A stretch of 64,000 nucleotides of DNA from Sipunculus nudus (lineage: Eukaryota; Annelida; Sipuncula; Golfingiida; Sipunculidae). The notes below the pieces were generated by a model. That model saw only the letters and a program-made list of their open reading frames with translations, was not told the origin of the DNA and did no database searches. This document shows positions 1 to 12,883 of this stretch, piece by piece; within the stretch, counting starts at the first letter, position 1, and each line of letters starts with the position of its first letter. The stretch covers positions 18,225,508-18,289,507 of the forward strand of contig CM049313.1 in the NCBI GenBank assembly GCA_026874595.1, read 5' to 3'. The position numbers and the translations under genes were made by a program.

Positions 1-2290
1 TACATGATTAGTCATCATGTTATATGCTTCACCTTATCAAACGTATAGTGTGTTTCAACAAGTTGAAAACATAAGTAAAGTTTCTTAGGCATAAGAACGG
101 GAGAGAGAGTGGTTACTCTTCATATTATACTTGGATTTTTACATACCGTATACTTAAGTGCAAATTTTATTTTATTTTATTTTGACTTATAAAAGTCTAT
201 TCATTACATGTATATCAGAAACTAATATGGTCCTATGTGTTATATAATGCCCTCGCTCCCTCTCTCTATCCCAAAGCCTCTGACATAGAGGTGTACATTG
301 CTTTTGCTATTTCCTATTGGTCTCAGTTAAGTTACTTACATATACCACGGATATAACAGGGAACTTAATCCAAAACAACTTCTGCTGTATATACCAACAA
401 CTGTCCCTCATGTTAAATAATCGGTGTCGATCCCTTGTTATGAATTAAGACATGACATATGACATTCGATCTATATTACAATAGATTTATCATAACGTCC
501 ATTTTCATGATAGTTATGTATAAGTAATTGGAAATGTGTTCATATCAAGTATCAGTAGGTATCAAATAAAATATTCATATGATAAAGCTCATTGCGTATA
601 TACTACTTATGTATAGAGAAGTATACTTCATTAATAATAGAAAGAATGTCAACTAATGGAACATGTACGTGACCATTTATCCAGAAAAAATAGGACATAT
701 ACGTGTATCCATAATACTTCAGTTTCACAGAAAAACTAAGGATGTATACAATTCATACTATAAAGCACATTCACTATCAGCGATCAAGAAAGGGATTTGA
801 AATGGGGTAAAACAGTCAGGGTAAAAAAAAAAAAAAAAAAAAACAAGTATTTATCCGCATATCATTTTAAACAGTATGTGCCTTTTTTAACATATATTTC
901 AACAAAGGCAGTTTTCATTATATTAGAATGCATAGTTTCTGTCTTATTATTTAAAAATGATACTCGGACAGATGGAAATATCATAATCTTTACATTATTA
1001 AATTGCACATCTATATGTGATTCGTACACATGGATGGATATAAGTATTGGTATGATAAAAAGTCCATATATATCAATCCATGCAAGAGGACACAAATGAT
1101 AACCTCTTTTATCCGCCAGCCCTGGGACCGCAGAAGTTTTTGGCGGTAAGCGAGGGTTGCGGTTGGGTCGGAGATCCGAGTGGGACGGACAGGGCAGCTA
1201 AAATTGGGACATTCATTGCTTAATCTCGTCTTTTATTAATCATATATAAAGACATTTAAAAAAGTGTATAGTTATATTATTTCATTCATAAAGAAAGAAA
1301 AAAATTAATAACTACACATAAATAAAATGTGTACAATATATTTACTAAGATGAACATATTCAATATATCCGGTCAAAATAAAAAGCATAGGTCTTTGTTA
1401 TGGACTTTTTTTCTCCATCATCATCCCTGTGTTTTTCCACTTTCAGCAAGGCTGCTCCTGTAGAATTTCGTTTTGGTGCAATCTTTGCCTAATTGTGTCT
1501 TTAGAGCTGTTATTCCTCTTTTCCTTTTCGATTCTGTAAAATGCGTCAATATTGGACTGTTTTCTGTAGGTGAAGCAATTGAAATATCGTAAGATTGTCT
1601 TCATGGTCATACTGGCTGTATCGCCACTATTTCCACGACCGCTCTTGGTAGCATACCTGGGGAGACATGGGTCCACTATGGTCAATCACTAGGCAATCTG
1701 TCACTCGTTGTTGAAGCACGAAAGGATACTGTTTGCTTCCAGAACATTTCGCCGATCTTTTTCAACTGGTTGAGACCCCTGGGTAATAATCCTATATCCA
1801 ACAATTGCCAATTTTGGCGCTATTAGGAAACCAAAGCGCGCTTTGTCTAGCAAACTGTGTCACTTAGGATAACCCCGTATTACCGTTAATTGCTCTAAAC
1901 TAATCATCTCGTTTAGCTCATTAAATGACACGTTTCTAAACAACCCTAGGTGTGAAATCAACACCGGTCACTCAGCTGATGACAGCTATCCCCATAAGGC
2001 AAGAATAGCGGATGAACAAGGGGCAAATAAAAGAGATATGGGTGTTGATATTTGGTAAGATCATCGGTTGCCTTGAGAAGAATCGAAATAAAAATAAAAG
2101 AGTATGACCAAAGATATATACTACTAACAGCCTTAAACCGAAACGGTATTAATATATTCATTCTCTTTCATAAAGACACTACCAGTACATGCGTTTGACA
2201 GGCTCTATACCTTATAATTGCTATTTAATAGTTAACTATGAAAGCATAACTTTAATATTTCCTTAAACTGCTGCAAAGTTAATTTATAGT
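1..2290. other. AT-rich DNA without a recognisable gene
   Basis: Stops are frequent in all frames. The short open frames (for example 797-1099, which crosses an A-run) show no recognisable domain and no matching splice signals. I see nothing supportable as a gene here. Confidence 0.6.
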
Positions 2291-2296
2291 TCAATA

Positions 2297-2515
2297 TTAC
2301 CTAGGGGCGGATCCGGGATTTAGGAAAGGGAGGGGTTGAACCGAGGGGGACTAAAAAGTCCGGGAAAGAGTTTGTCCAAGCCGGCAAAAAATTGGTCTGA
2401 CACCCCTAAAAACGGCACAGCGGCTGCATAAAAAAGGGGAGGGGCACCAAAAAGAAGGGGGGGGGGGTGTCAGGAGCCCCTCGACCACCCCCTGGTTTGC
2501 TTATATTATGCAAAT
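2297..2515. repeat. GC-rich interspersed repeat, possible hAT end
   Basis: A GC-rich island in AT-rich DNA. It begins with CTAGGGGCGGATCCGG, which resembles the CAGGGGCGGATCC-type ends of hAT elements, and it contains G- and C-homopolymers. No matching opposite end or target duplication was found, so the class is uncertain. Confidence 0.35.
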
Positions 2516-2609
2516 ATTTTTATCTTAACATCAGAGACTAAAGGATATATATGCTTCGCTTATTCCGCACAAAAACATCATTATCAATGTTTGACCAGTC
2601 GCTCATAAC

Positions 2610-4264
2610 ATACTGATTAGCTTTTTATAAATTCTATGTACGACTAAAGGGTAAGACCAATTTTACCGCTACTCCTGGGGTGGCAAACTTGACATAAATA
2701 AATATTAGATGCAATATTAAACGAAATATAAATCTCACAATTCAACCCATTGCTCATTACATATGCAAATTAGCTCATTGTATATTCACTGGACAACTAG
2801 AGGGAGAGTCCAATTACCTAAGTACGCAGACGAACCATTCATTCACCAATCATTTATAATTCTAAATTACATTCAATTTAAGGAAAAAGTCCAATCAGTA
2901 TCGCTACTCCCATTGGAAATATACATGCAAATGTAAATATATATGCAAATTAGCTAAATAGCAAATATTAAAATTAGCTTAAAAATGAAAAACATTACCG
3001 CTGAGGCTAACAATGATTATTAAGCAACAATTTTCGCTTTGATGTAATTATGAAAACACCAATAATACATTCCCTTTAATTTGAATAATCTCCATAATTT
3101 ATCTACATTCTATTAATTAAAAGACGGTATATAGAAATACGTTATATATTAACAATTATGAATATTTGGTACCCAACATACTTTACTTCCTCTTTAAAAA
3201 AAGCTAAAATAACCAATAGATATATTTATGATTTAATCAATTCCAGTAATTCATTCTGGAATGCAAATTTATGAAAAATATCTCGTTGAAATTATCGCCT
3301 GCCATATGCCCAGATTATCACATCCCACATGTAAGTCTCTTTTTGAGAAAACACCCTGTCACAAAGTCACGTTAACTTATGAATGCAGCTCTCATCCCCT
3401 ATATTCGACATATTTGTTGAATTGCTCTAAAAATAAATAATAAATAAATAATTGGTATCATCTGATATCATAGTATCTGGTATGATGGAGCCACTTACCT
3501 GGGAAGTTTTGTATCTGGCATAACTTTAACAAGTAGCTTCAAATGAGTCAACCTGCACAAATTACCCTCTCACCTTTTACAACGAGAACAATAAACAAAG
3601 TAGACATATAACACAAGTCAGATTAGCCAGCACTGGCAGTGCTCATTTAGAGGCTTAAAAATTATTTGAATATATAAATGGTATAAATAAAATCCTATTG
3701 ATCATATTAATATGTGAGCAACAAGTAAATAAAAATAATAAAAAATGAATTAATACAGGGATCTATGAATAAATGAAAAGAAAATGATAAATAAATTGGG
3801 CAAAGTGGTTATGTAAACAAACTTTAATGCATTTGATGACATTGTACTTCAAGTAACACGCACGTACAAAGCTGTATTTAACCAGTTATACTGTACAGTA
3901 AATGTTAAACGCCTACTTTTAATCGGTTTACTACAAATTTAGTAAGCCTTTACGGATAATCTGATTAACAAAGGTAAGCAAGGGTTAAATAATAACAATA
4001 AAAAATAATAGTTGCAACGATAAGAAGAGTAAGAATACATATGATAATAATAATAATAATTACAGCTGCAAAGCGTTAAAATTTAATATTATTTCGACAA
4101 AAGATTGCAGGAGGAATTTTAGTATTATTCAAAATAATTTAATGAGTGTTAGACACTTTCCTATTAATTCATTTTTTAAATCTAATTTAAATATCATATA
4201 ATCATATAATATCATTTATATATATCCATGTGACGAAATATTTGGCAAAGGCGATTGATGCATA

Positions 4265-4316
<52 letters not shown>

Positions 4317-5040
4317 AATTATCAATAAGTATATATTTATATACATACATGTTTGAATTATTAATAAATAATACTTTACTTACTGCATGGGCTATGCCTA
4401 ATATTGAAACAAGTCCCAAATCTGCGGATACCGCGTACGGGAAATTCAAGATTATATTTTAGAAAACTTAATCATTATTAGACAAAATTATTTTAATGGA
4501 AAAGAGTGCACACTGTCCGGTTTATAGCCGGTCCGATGCTCCTAGCGAAATCTAAGAATTTCCCGACTCGCTTGGACTAAGAGATACCCGACTCGCGTGG
4601 CTGCTGGGCCCAGGGCACAGCTGTGGCTCACCGCCGAGGGATTTGATGCTGTCTGAATCTTAGTACAACTCCTCTAATTTGGTTGATTATCGCGAGACTA
4701 TCGCGACACCGCATCAGAATCCTTGACAACAAACCACATCATAGCAATCATACTATCGCGAGCGTTGAGTAAGATATCTTTGCTTTTGATGCCGATTTTA
4801 ATGAACATCTGACGGTAGACAAAATAGATGCTGCGATTGACCTTGAGAATCTGAAAAATCAGTTCCAAGACATTATTAATATTGAACGAAATATTCGGTG
4901 CAGTGTATAATTTATTTCTAATTGAATTATCATATTAACACCACCATGAAATAAAAAAAAAAATCAATCAGTAAATGATAATATCAAATCATAAATAATG
5001 AAATAAATCAGTATTGTTAATATAAAGAAAAAATAGGTGC
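2610..5040 (+). repeat. Long duplicated segment, copy 1 (left part)
   Basis: Collinear with 14240-16570 through many shared blocks, such as CCGTTGCTCATTACATATGC-like and AAGTCCAATCAGTATCGCT stretches, AGATTAGCCA..CTGGCAGTGCTC and GACAAAAGA. The copies differ by many substitutions and small indels, so the duplication is old. No coding potential is conserved. It may be a segmental duplication or two copies of a very long transposable element. Confidence 0.65.
4262..4309. repeat. TA dinucleotide microsatellite
   Basis: An uninterrupted (TA)n tract of about 48 bases inside the left long duplication copy. Confidence 0.95.
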
Positions 5041-5219
5041 TTACATCAATAGTAAGCACACAGTATTAACAATATTGATATTAATTGTATAAAAGTTGAC
5101 AAATTGTCAGCGTTAACTCACACTTATAATATGAATATGACGTCTTGTCGGCGGATGATATTTAAGGACGCAAAGGTCACGCCTCACTGTTTGCTGCCGC
5201 AGCCATCAGATGTGAAATG

Positions 5220-5700
5220 TTAAGGAATGGTTGGTGACAATATGTAATTACGTGCCGAGCACGCAGCCATTGTCAGGTGGGAATGTGTGGGGATTATGAA
5301 TATGTCTGCATTTGGAAAGGAGCTGTGATCTTTGTGTTTTTGGAACATTATCATTTGGACCTTTTCTTCCAAGCAAAGATTACAACTTCCACTGGGGAGC
5401 TTTCTAGGTGGACCGCGCTTGAGGACCTGCCAGTTGATTGAATATGGGGTGTAGGTTTTTTGTTCGAGCCAAAGGATCTTTGAGAGTTCCGAGTCTTTTG
5501 CGTACGTGGAGTGACTGAATGATTTCTTGTGGTTACTGTAGCGGGATTTAAAGTCGGTGCCGGCAAGTCCGATGTAGGTTTTCTCCGAGGTTGGGGTTGT
5601 GACGTCAGAGGCATAGATGCTACCAGCTTGTAAGCATGCTCCTTAAAGGGGGAACGTTTTTTTTACGGCAGTTGCATCTTCTGGGTTGCGTTTTATTCCG
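5220..5700 (-). pseudogene. Penelope-like retroelement relic, GIY-YIG endonuclease end
   Basis: One minus-strand frame from about 5640 to the TAA at 5222-5220 reads through the C-terminal endonuclease domain of a Penelope-like element. The KTYIGLAG motif is followed by TDFKSRYSNHKKSF, ELSKILWLEQ and CNLCLEEKVQMI, which matches the GIY-YIG domain pattern of the group, including the cysteine pair of the CNLCL motif. Upstream, an NCRKKN segment that should lead into the CPLxGxCL motif is in another frame with a stop, so there is at least one frameshift. No reverse-transcriptase domain is present nearby. A truncated dead insertion is the likely reading. It lies in DNA present in the left long duplication copy but absent from the right copy. 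Confidence 0.75.
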
Positions 5701-6199
5701 TCCCCTCGAAAGTTTGTTATTAGGAATAGATACTGATGTTGTTGTTTTTATCTCAAGGGTTCCATTCTAGTATTGACATAAGGCCTTCTGACACAAGAGA
5801 CTAAAAAGCTATGCATACACAGCAAAGGACGAATCTCTGGAAAATCCGGTCGCTCGCTCCTTGTCTGAACTCACTGGCAACATACGGTGGCCGGACTGTA
5901 ATTTATCAGTAATTAATGCAGTTACAGAATACTGTGCAAGTTAAGGCCTGCGGTGCCGTCTGTTGGATTTTAAAGTAATCAAACAGCCAACGAACCCATT
6001 GATCTGCTATAGACAGCTATATTAAATATATCCGCGTGCGTGCTAAATTGTGATCTGAGGTCACTAGTCTTTTGTTTTACATCTTCTTCTCTTGACCCCT
6101 CTTAAACTTTCACATTTTTTAATCCAAGATAACACTGAGTAGGGAGAGAACTTTCCCTACCCACCGTTGAGATCTCGCACCTAGGTTTACCTAGCATCA

Positions 6200-6545
6200 G
6201 ATAGAACTGCCTCCCCGTCACCGGGTAGTCCAGGTAGAGCTCATGGCTTAAAGTTGGATATCGAGCATTGGATAAAACTACCTGCCCGGCACAGTGGTCT
6301 AGAATAGAGCTTAGGGCTTAAAATCGCGGGATCGTGAGTTCGAATCTCAGCTGAGGCGATAAGATTGTTCAAGGTCGGCTCCCACCTAGACTGAAAGCTC
6401 TACCGACTTACTGAGGTGCCTGTGCCCTACAGGCTCAAAACAACAGGTTTCATTTCAAACGAGTGCGTCTTTCAAGTGTTCTTCGGCGTTATGACTCACC
6501 AATGGGGATGACACACACCAAGGGCCCCCAGCATGGTTAACACCA
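6200..6545 (+). repeat. tRNA-derived SINE-like repeat
   Basis: A tRNA-like head with an A-box-like CACAGTGGTCTA segment and the B-box-like GAGTTCGAATCTC (about 6335-6348). It is preceded by a partial second copy of the same head (6205-6260) and followed by a SINE-like body. The cloverleaf is degenerate, so this is a SINE head and not a working tRNA gene. Confidence 0.55.
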
Positions 6546-7059
6546 GGGTTAACATTTACTGTAAAACTGAGCTGTTCCGGTATTAGTCGGAATTAGTCTA
6601 TCTGTGCAGAAGGCTATTTTACTAACTTAGATGTATAACCCGAGGGGATTGTTTCTCCAACTAAATAGAGAACTAGTGGGCGCGCCATGGCCTCGAACAG
6701 AGTATCTTGTAACACATTTTAAATTTTACCAGAATAACAATGTGGTTGTACTATGTATATGTAGTACATGTAGTGGTGCACATTAAGATATTGTTTTATT
6801 TGCCAGATGTGGGCACCTGGAGATCTCTCTCTGATTTTGTACATTTCAAGCAAAAAAAAACACACAATGAAGAGTCCCCAACGGCTGCAATATGACCACT
6901 TTAATAAGGAGAAAAGTTATCCATTTTAGTGATACCACTCTGTCATATGGCATTCGCCTTCAAACCAGCTCTGTAAAGGATAACATTTAGCTGATCCATA
7001 GATTATTTTAGTTGCTCAATAGACCGGCTAGTAAATTGGCTGCAATATAAATATAAAAA

Positions 7060-7560
7060 TTTAGATTCTTATCTATCAAGAACATTTGCAGTTTGTTAAG
7101 AACCAAGAATGGGGCAACTATGGCTGTAAGTTATTTGTTATGCCAGAAAACATATCATTACCCATATACTTTATTTTTCATTTAAACATACAAATGTGAA
7201 TTGTACCCTTGCGATAAAATATGGACCTGTATAGTAGGTTAAAACTAGCTTTTATTTTGCGAATATATTGTAGTGAAAGGAAGTGCCTTTACCTCCATTT
7301 AGGCGGCAATCAAAAGTAAGCCTTTTAACCAAAACGGTAAAATATCAGTCAGAAGTCTCCTGATACCAATACCGGAATACTAAAGCAAAATTATTATAAG
7401 CAATAACACAGTATGTATGGCCCATTTACCGACTACCAGAAAACAGATAAATGATGTATCACAGACTTCTAGATTTTGATACAGGCGAAAAGAGTAATGA
7501 TGATGGGTCACTTATTTCTTGAATTTGGACATAGACAAAATCTCAGGACTTTGATGTGTG
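7060..7560 (+). repeat. Long duplicated segment, copy 1 (right part)
   Basis: Collinear with 16590-17640. Shared blocks include GAAAACATATCATTACC, AGTGCCTTTACCTCCA and the TTATTATAAGCAAT...ATGGCCCATT stretch. Copy 1 has about 2 kb (5050-7060, including the Penelope relic) that copy 2 lacks. Copy 2 has a 355-bp insertion that copy 1 lacks. Confidence 0.6.
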
Positions 7561-7637
7561 CTTTGTTACTCTCGGTTAAATGTTATGGTCATGGAGTTAT
7601 GGTGGGTTTACTTTACCTCACTCCTACATAACAATAC

Positions 7638-8171
7638 CAGTGGTGGATCTTAATATTTTAGAACATAGGGGCCCTATTATTGTCCAAGTCCTAAAAATTT
7701 TGTTTTGTAAAGTTTATTGACATATATATATATATATTAACATATATATATATATATATTTGTGTTATTTCACCACTTTTACCATATTTTTCAGAGTTAA
7801 ATATAAGCAAATTTTGAAGGGTATCAGATGGGGGTGTCCCCTTCTATATTGGGAAATTTGTTAATTATGCAATGTAATGAGAACATTTAAAGCACCTGTC
7901 ACACAAAGCATAAGGTTCTGCTCCTTAACTTTATTTTCTTTATCTTTTTTTTCTGGATAGACTCGTTATAGAAATATTTGGATTTTATCTTTTATGGAAT
8001 AAATCACAAAAGTGTATATTAATATCCTAAACTTATGAACTGGAAATTAATTGATAATTTAATAATTAAATGGCTAAAAGAATGTAAAAGCTGGAAAATA
8101 ATAAAATCACAAACTAATGGGAAAGGAAATAGATAAAACGGGGTGTTGGGGGTGGCATGGATCCGCCGCTG
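7638..8171. mobile_element. Possible non-autonomous hAT-like element
   Basis: The left end CAGTGGTGGATCTT and the inverted right end CAGCGGCGGATCCA form an imperfect 14-bp terminal inverted repeat of hAT type. The interior is AT-rich with TA tracts at 7722-7760 and no transposase. The flanking 8-mers do not match, so an old insertion or chance similarity remains possible. Confidence 0.35.
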
Positions 8172-8434
8172 AATTTTGAAGATGAAAATCAACGTCCATC
8201 TGCGACAAGAAACCAATTTAGAACGAGCCATTAGTGAAAATGGAAGAGTCTTTAAGTATATGATACGCATAATTAGCTGATGCCATGAATGTGCTATAGT
8301 ATCATAACGTGTGTCAAGTATTATATAACAGCAAGGAAACCGACCAGTACCATGGCCAATCTCTCATAACAGTCATCATGCTACCTACTAACTGTCATTA
8401 TTTCTACCATGTTTACCTTCCCTTTATTCTTATC

Positions 8435-8820
8435 ATTATATCATGTGTCCATGCAAGGTGCCTTTTAGTCCTGTTCTCCTGATCAGATATAGTACTGGTA
8501 GCGCTTTCTTTATAAAATTCATCAGTGACTTGGTACGTCACGAATTTAATAGGTATTTTCAGGAGCACTCAATATTTAGATATTTCTAGTCAGCTACTGA
8601 ATTATTCATTTGCTTCAATAAACATTCATGTATCCATACAATGTGCCTTTCAGTTTTGTTCTCTCCATCAGATATGGTACTGGTACCGCCTCATCCATAA
8701 AATTCACGAGTGACATGGTCCGTCACGAATCTAAAAGATATATTCTAGGAGCACTCAACGTTTAGACATTTCTAATCAGCAACTAAGTTAATTCATTTGC
8801 TTCATTATACATTAATTTAA
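8435..8820 (+). repeat. Two-copy tandem repeat of about 190 bp
   Basis: The block from about 8435 to 8625 repeats at 8626-8820. Both copies carry ATCAGATAT.GTACTGGTA, AAAATTCA..AGTGAC.TGGT.CGTCACGAAT and AGGAGCACTCAA. The copies are roughly 80 percent similar by eye. Confidence 0.75.
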
Positions 8821-8829
8821 TAAGAAGAA

Positions 8830-10630
8830 TATACATTTAGACATATGCTTCGTACCTTTATTGTTAACCTGTGTTTAAACCGGTTTTGTTAATTTCCACA
8901 ATGGTCTTACCATCTTTTTGAATACTTGTTCACTGTTTCCACCAACAAGGTCTTAAAGACAGTTGAATAACAGACATTCGAAGCATTGAACCCGGTAGTC
9001 GAGACGCATTGATAGCTGAAGAATCCAAAGCCTGGCCAGAAATAACAAATTTGGTGCTCTGACCATCAAGTTAGCCAGGATATGTATAAGGAAATATCCC
9101 TGTGCGGATTTGTAGTTGACAGGACTCCCCTACCCCCACCCCAGCCTGCTCTATAAGATTTGAGTTCAGTTTTTGGCGATATTTATGTCACTTTATGATC
9201 ATCCATAGTTGAAGTATATTTCTAAACGGGTGAATCAAGTCGGTACGTGCGCGTGCAGCCATTATAGAAATTATCCATGCTCTCATTGCAGTACCAAGGT
9301 GAGGTGGGGGAAGTCGCATGATGAGGTCTTTTAATGTTTAAACAGTCTGAATCAACCTGAAATGCCCTTTTCCATGATTCCCCTTATTTCCACAGCAGTC
9401 TCGTTGAAATACAAACATTTACACTATCGTAAATATATTGAGTAATGCCTGGATTTCTGTTTTTTTATTAACACCTTGTTATACACATTACTGTTAATAT
9501 GACCTGCATATTATTTTATTTAACCTGAATAATAACAGTCTCTTACCCAGACCTATTTTATCCTTAAGATCGCATTTCAAATATAAATAAATTATAAATG
9601 TCCGGCTAGATGAATCTCCCTTGCCGTCATGTTCAATAAATATATCAAGTATCAATGAACCTTTTCAAAGTTCAAAACTGAAATAAAGATATATTTGCCT
9701 GAACTGTTATTAAACCTTAAATGAACTAATATCTACATAAAATTGATTTATGTTGTCACAAATCATTGTAAGTCAATATATATTATATATTTCAATAATA
9801 TAATTACTAGGAATTTATTTAAATAATTTATTGAATATCAAATATCATACCGTTTATAATAAAACCTCAGAAACACAATCATAACTTCTCAAATGATATT
9901 GACGCAGCCATGAATTAAAAGCATGTTTTTAACTTTGAGGATATTGTTAAGAAAAACAAAAATTCACACTTTATAACCAAACATTGTATTTTTTTATCTG
10001 AAAACATTGTACATGGCCTGACTACATACATCTCATGAAATTTCTCGTTTTGAGTAAGGCCAAAAGTATAAGTGACTTGCTTGCAGCAGTTTCATAAAAA
10101 TCACAGCACTCGATTAGGTGTAGCTGCCGTCATAAGCGATAACGGTAGGTGGAATTATAGAAGTGATCTAGTGACAAGGTATTTATATGCATTTGGAATT
10201 GAATAACACTCACCAAATATTTTTTTTATATATTGAATTTAAGCTGATCATTAATCGTGTTTGCATAAAAAATTAGGTTACAAAATTAAACAACAAAGTG
10301 TATCCTGCAGTGCAAGTTCTTATAGTTGCAATTTATTCTTCTCTGCGCACTTCATAATGAAATATACTTGTTTGAAGGAATTCATTGCTAATGAATTCAT
10401 CCATATAATTGCATTGTTGTAAAAAAAATCCTATAAAATCCTATAACAAAGACATTTGACGTAATATGTTTCTATATGTTATCCCTTTTTGCAATGTTTG
10501 ATAGAGTAACGGCAATTTTTAACACCGCACCGGGAGGCAATGAGGCCAATCACCCCGGTGCATGCTCTTGCCGTTCATGTGTACCTGAATAGCTTGTTTA
10601 TCTTCCTAGCATCGCTGCCCAGGAACGTTT
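8830..10630. other. AT-rich DNA without a recognisable gene
   Basis: No long open frame, domain, or inverted-repeat element was recognised. Short simple sequences only. Confidence 0.55.
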
Positions 10631-10661
10631 CTCACACAGACCTACAAATGTTATCTCCAGT

Positions 10662-11063
10662 GTGTTATGTGATATTTGTAAAATGATATGCGCACTCTCC
10701 ATGTATCACTATTTGAACAAAAAATCAATATTTGAACAAGGCAATCAATCACAGCTCACCTCATGGTTGAGTATTCTTAAGAAGTCGAAAAACGAAGAAT
10801 CCCGAGTGCGTTGCACAACACAATGTTTCGGTTCCGAAGAAGTTTCTTTAAACGTGAACAGCCACGTTGAGAGAGACAGATATTGTGTCTTGACAGGTGA
10901 GATTTGTTATAATATATCGAACAAATATGTGGTTTTCATGGGGGCAAAAACCTGTTCTACCTGTAAAAATATTGTAGACATTATAATAGGTCCATTTTCT
11001 CTATCTCTCCGCATCTTGCCAAATTCTGACTTAAACAGTTTAAATTCATCTCCCTACCCATAA
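10662..11063 (+). CDS. Unrecognised 133-residue open frame, possible exon
   Basis: An open frame of 133 residues, long for DNA this AT-rich, with several cysteines and no family I recognise. An AG at about 10752 and a strong donor-like sequence ACAG|GTGAGA at about 10894 could bound an internal exon of roughly 140 bases within it, coding from SWLSILKK to DRYCVLT. No partner exon was found nearby and no repeat copy exists in the window. It may be chance or an exon of an otherwise unseen gene. Confidence 0.2.
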   Translation: MLCDICKMICALSMYHYLNKKSIFEQGNQSQLTSWLSILKKSKNEESRVRCTTQCFGSEEVSLNVNSHVERDRYCVLTGEICYNISNKYVVFMGAKTCSTCKNIVDIIIGPFSLSLRILPNSDLNSLNSSPYP

Positions 11064-11626
11064 CATAGCGCGAAACCAGTGTATGACGCCAGGAAATAAT
11101 TAGTTTATATGAATTTTTCATGTAAAAAAGTCCCGGCAAACACCAGGTCTATTTATTGATGAAGCGCTCGGTAAGTCTAGAAACCCTCTATCCATTAAGC
11201 CATACAAAAAAATTGATCTTCCTATTAGCTGCTCCAATTTCGTAAATGATTTATTTTTTTCACCAATGAAGAGCAGGTCCTCGGTAACATTGCTAATGTT
11301 CGCTTTAACATAGTTTCCGTTCTATAATACTCAAATCTATATAAAATTCATTAATGTTTGAAGAAACTTTCTTTTATTATCTAGGTAAGCTCTCAAATTA
11401 CTCGAAAAGTAAATACAATTTATAGTCTCCCGCTCCCACCAATATTGATTAAGTAATAAGTATTAATGTGTGTCGGAAGAAATTTCTTCTGAAACGTTAC
11501 TATCAAGCATTTTTTAATGGTTAAGCTCTCCGTAAAGCATTTTGGATAAGGAATTTATTAATATTGTGTGCAGACCACTATTCATGCCAATATTTATACC
11601 ATTTGGCTATTATTCTACATCGGTTT

Positions 11627-11822
11627 AATATGAAAGAAAAAATGAGCGCGCTACCCTTTAATACTCTTTATATTGTTGGCTTATTTTATATTTGTTATAT
11701 ATGCGAGAAAATATGATCGCGCTACCCCTTTAATATACTTTAGATTGTTGGCTTATTTTTATATTTGTTTTATACACAAGAAAATATGAGCGCGCTAGCC
11801 TTTTACGCTCTTTATATTGTTG
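11627..11822 (+). repeat. Three-copy tandem repeat, about 75-80 bp unit
   Basis: Three successive units contain GAAAATATGAGCGCGCTA followed by CCTTTAATACTCTTTATATTGTTGGCTTATTTTATATTTG variants. The GCGCGCTA core stands out in AT-rich DNA. Confidence 0.8.
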
Positions 11823-12014
11823 ACATTTTTAGTTTATCGGAAGGCTAATCCATAGATCACTGCCTGCATAAAAGGATGAGGTTCTCAGGATTACTTTGTG
11901 CGGTTTCGGAAGATTAAACTTGGAGCTTACTGATAAACAAGTTTTATACTGATGATATATTTTTATGTAAATATTGATAAAAGGTACATGTATCGTTGCT
12001 CTATGTTCACTCAT

Positions 12015-12420
12015 CTATTGTCATGAATGATTATCAAGCTGCTATGCCAGTGATCATATATGCCCGAGAATATCCTGGCTGCTCGACCTTGAATTCGCTG
12101 AATGGAAAAACGAAATTTGCGAACACAATTTTCCCAACCAATAAGGCTATTATTAGTGTATGGCTGAAGAAACGCATGGTAAAATTTATTCGAATATGTA
12201 TTTAGGGAGAAATTTGCTAATTCGGTGCAGTAGTCCTATATTTGAGCATAATTTTGCATGATTCTTCCATGATTGATGGCGGTCAATTGCAATGCCCAAA
12301 TGGCGAACATCTTCAACACTCACAAAAATAAAATCACCTAAACTAATTGACAGATCATCATTAGACATTCATGAACTTTGCTTTGATAGTATAAACATGG
12401 AAGCTAATTTTTAGGCATTT
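12015..12420 (-). pseudogene. Non-LTR retrotransposon (LINE) reverse-transcriptase relic
   Basis: Two overlapping minus-strand frames together match the thumb and end of a LINE reverse transcriptase. The first (12368-12186) contains VRHLGIAIDRHQSWKNH and LLHRISKFLP, the usual LGV-ID--L-W--H ... L--L--FLP pattern. After a frameshift near 12190 the second contains KFYHAFLQPYTNNSLIGW and FSIQRIQGRAARI, the usual LFYHAFIxPH...W ... xxQRxAARI pattern. No other part of the element is recognisable. A jockey/CR1-like clade is possible but not resolved. Confidence 0.7.
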
Positions 12421-12726
12421 ATTGTTTTATTTAATCCTTCTTAAATTTATAAATGAGGGCGTGGTTATCCTCAAAGCGGTGATCCGGCTTCTACTCATTA
12501 GATACCGGTCTTACAGCCACCAGACTCCTCCCCAACATGAGACCGTCCTGTGAGCATAAATTGTCATATAAATTGTGCCCTTATAAAATCATTTTTCAAA
12601 ACCACTCACAAGGGCTGCCATTTCGCATACTAACTATAAGGAGAATGTAACATGTAGCGTGTCGGAAGTGCGGGTATTTAATTAGTTAATCACATGCATG
12701 GTGTCGATTTACATAATGTTGGGCGG

Positions 12727-12782
12727 ATATATATACATATATATATATATACATATATATATATGTTGTATATATATACAAT
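12727..12782. repeat. Interrupted TA microsatellite
   Basis: Alternating TATATA and CATATA blocks about 100 bases upstream of the GT15 coding exon, likely in its 5' intron. Confidence 0.85.
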
Positions 12783-12883
12783 ATGACGGATTTTTATTAA
12801 AAAAAGATATGAAATTGGGCTGTGGAACTAACATCTAATATGTATATCATTTCAGAGACGTTCTAGAAGAATTCGAACCGCAA

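Noticed and set aside
5351-5614. 87-residue minus-strand frame as a separate protein
   Set aside because: It is the wrong frame of the Penelope endonuclease relic, whose true frame is offset and recognisable.
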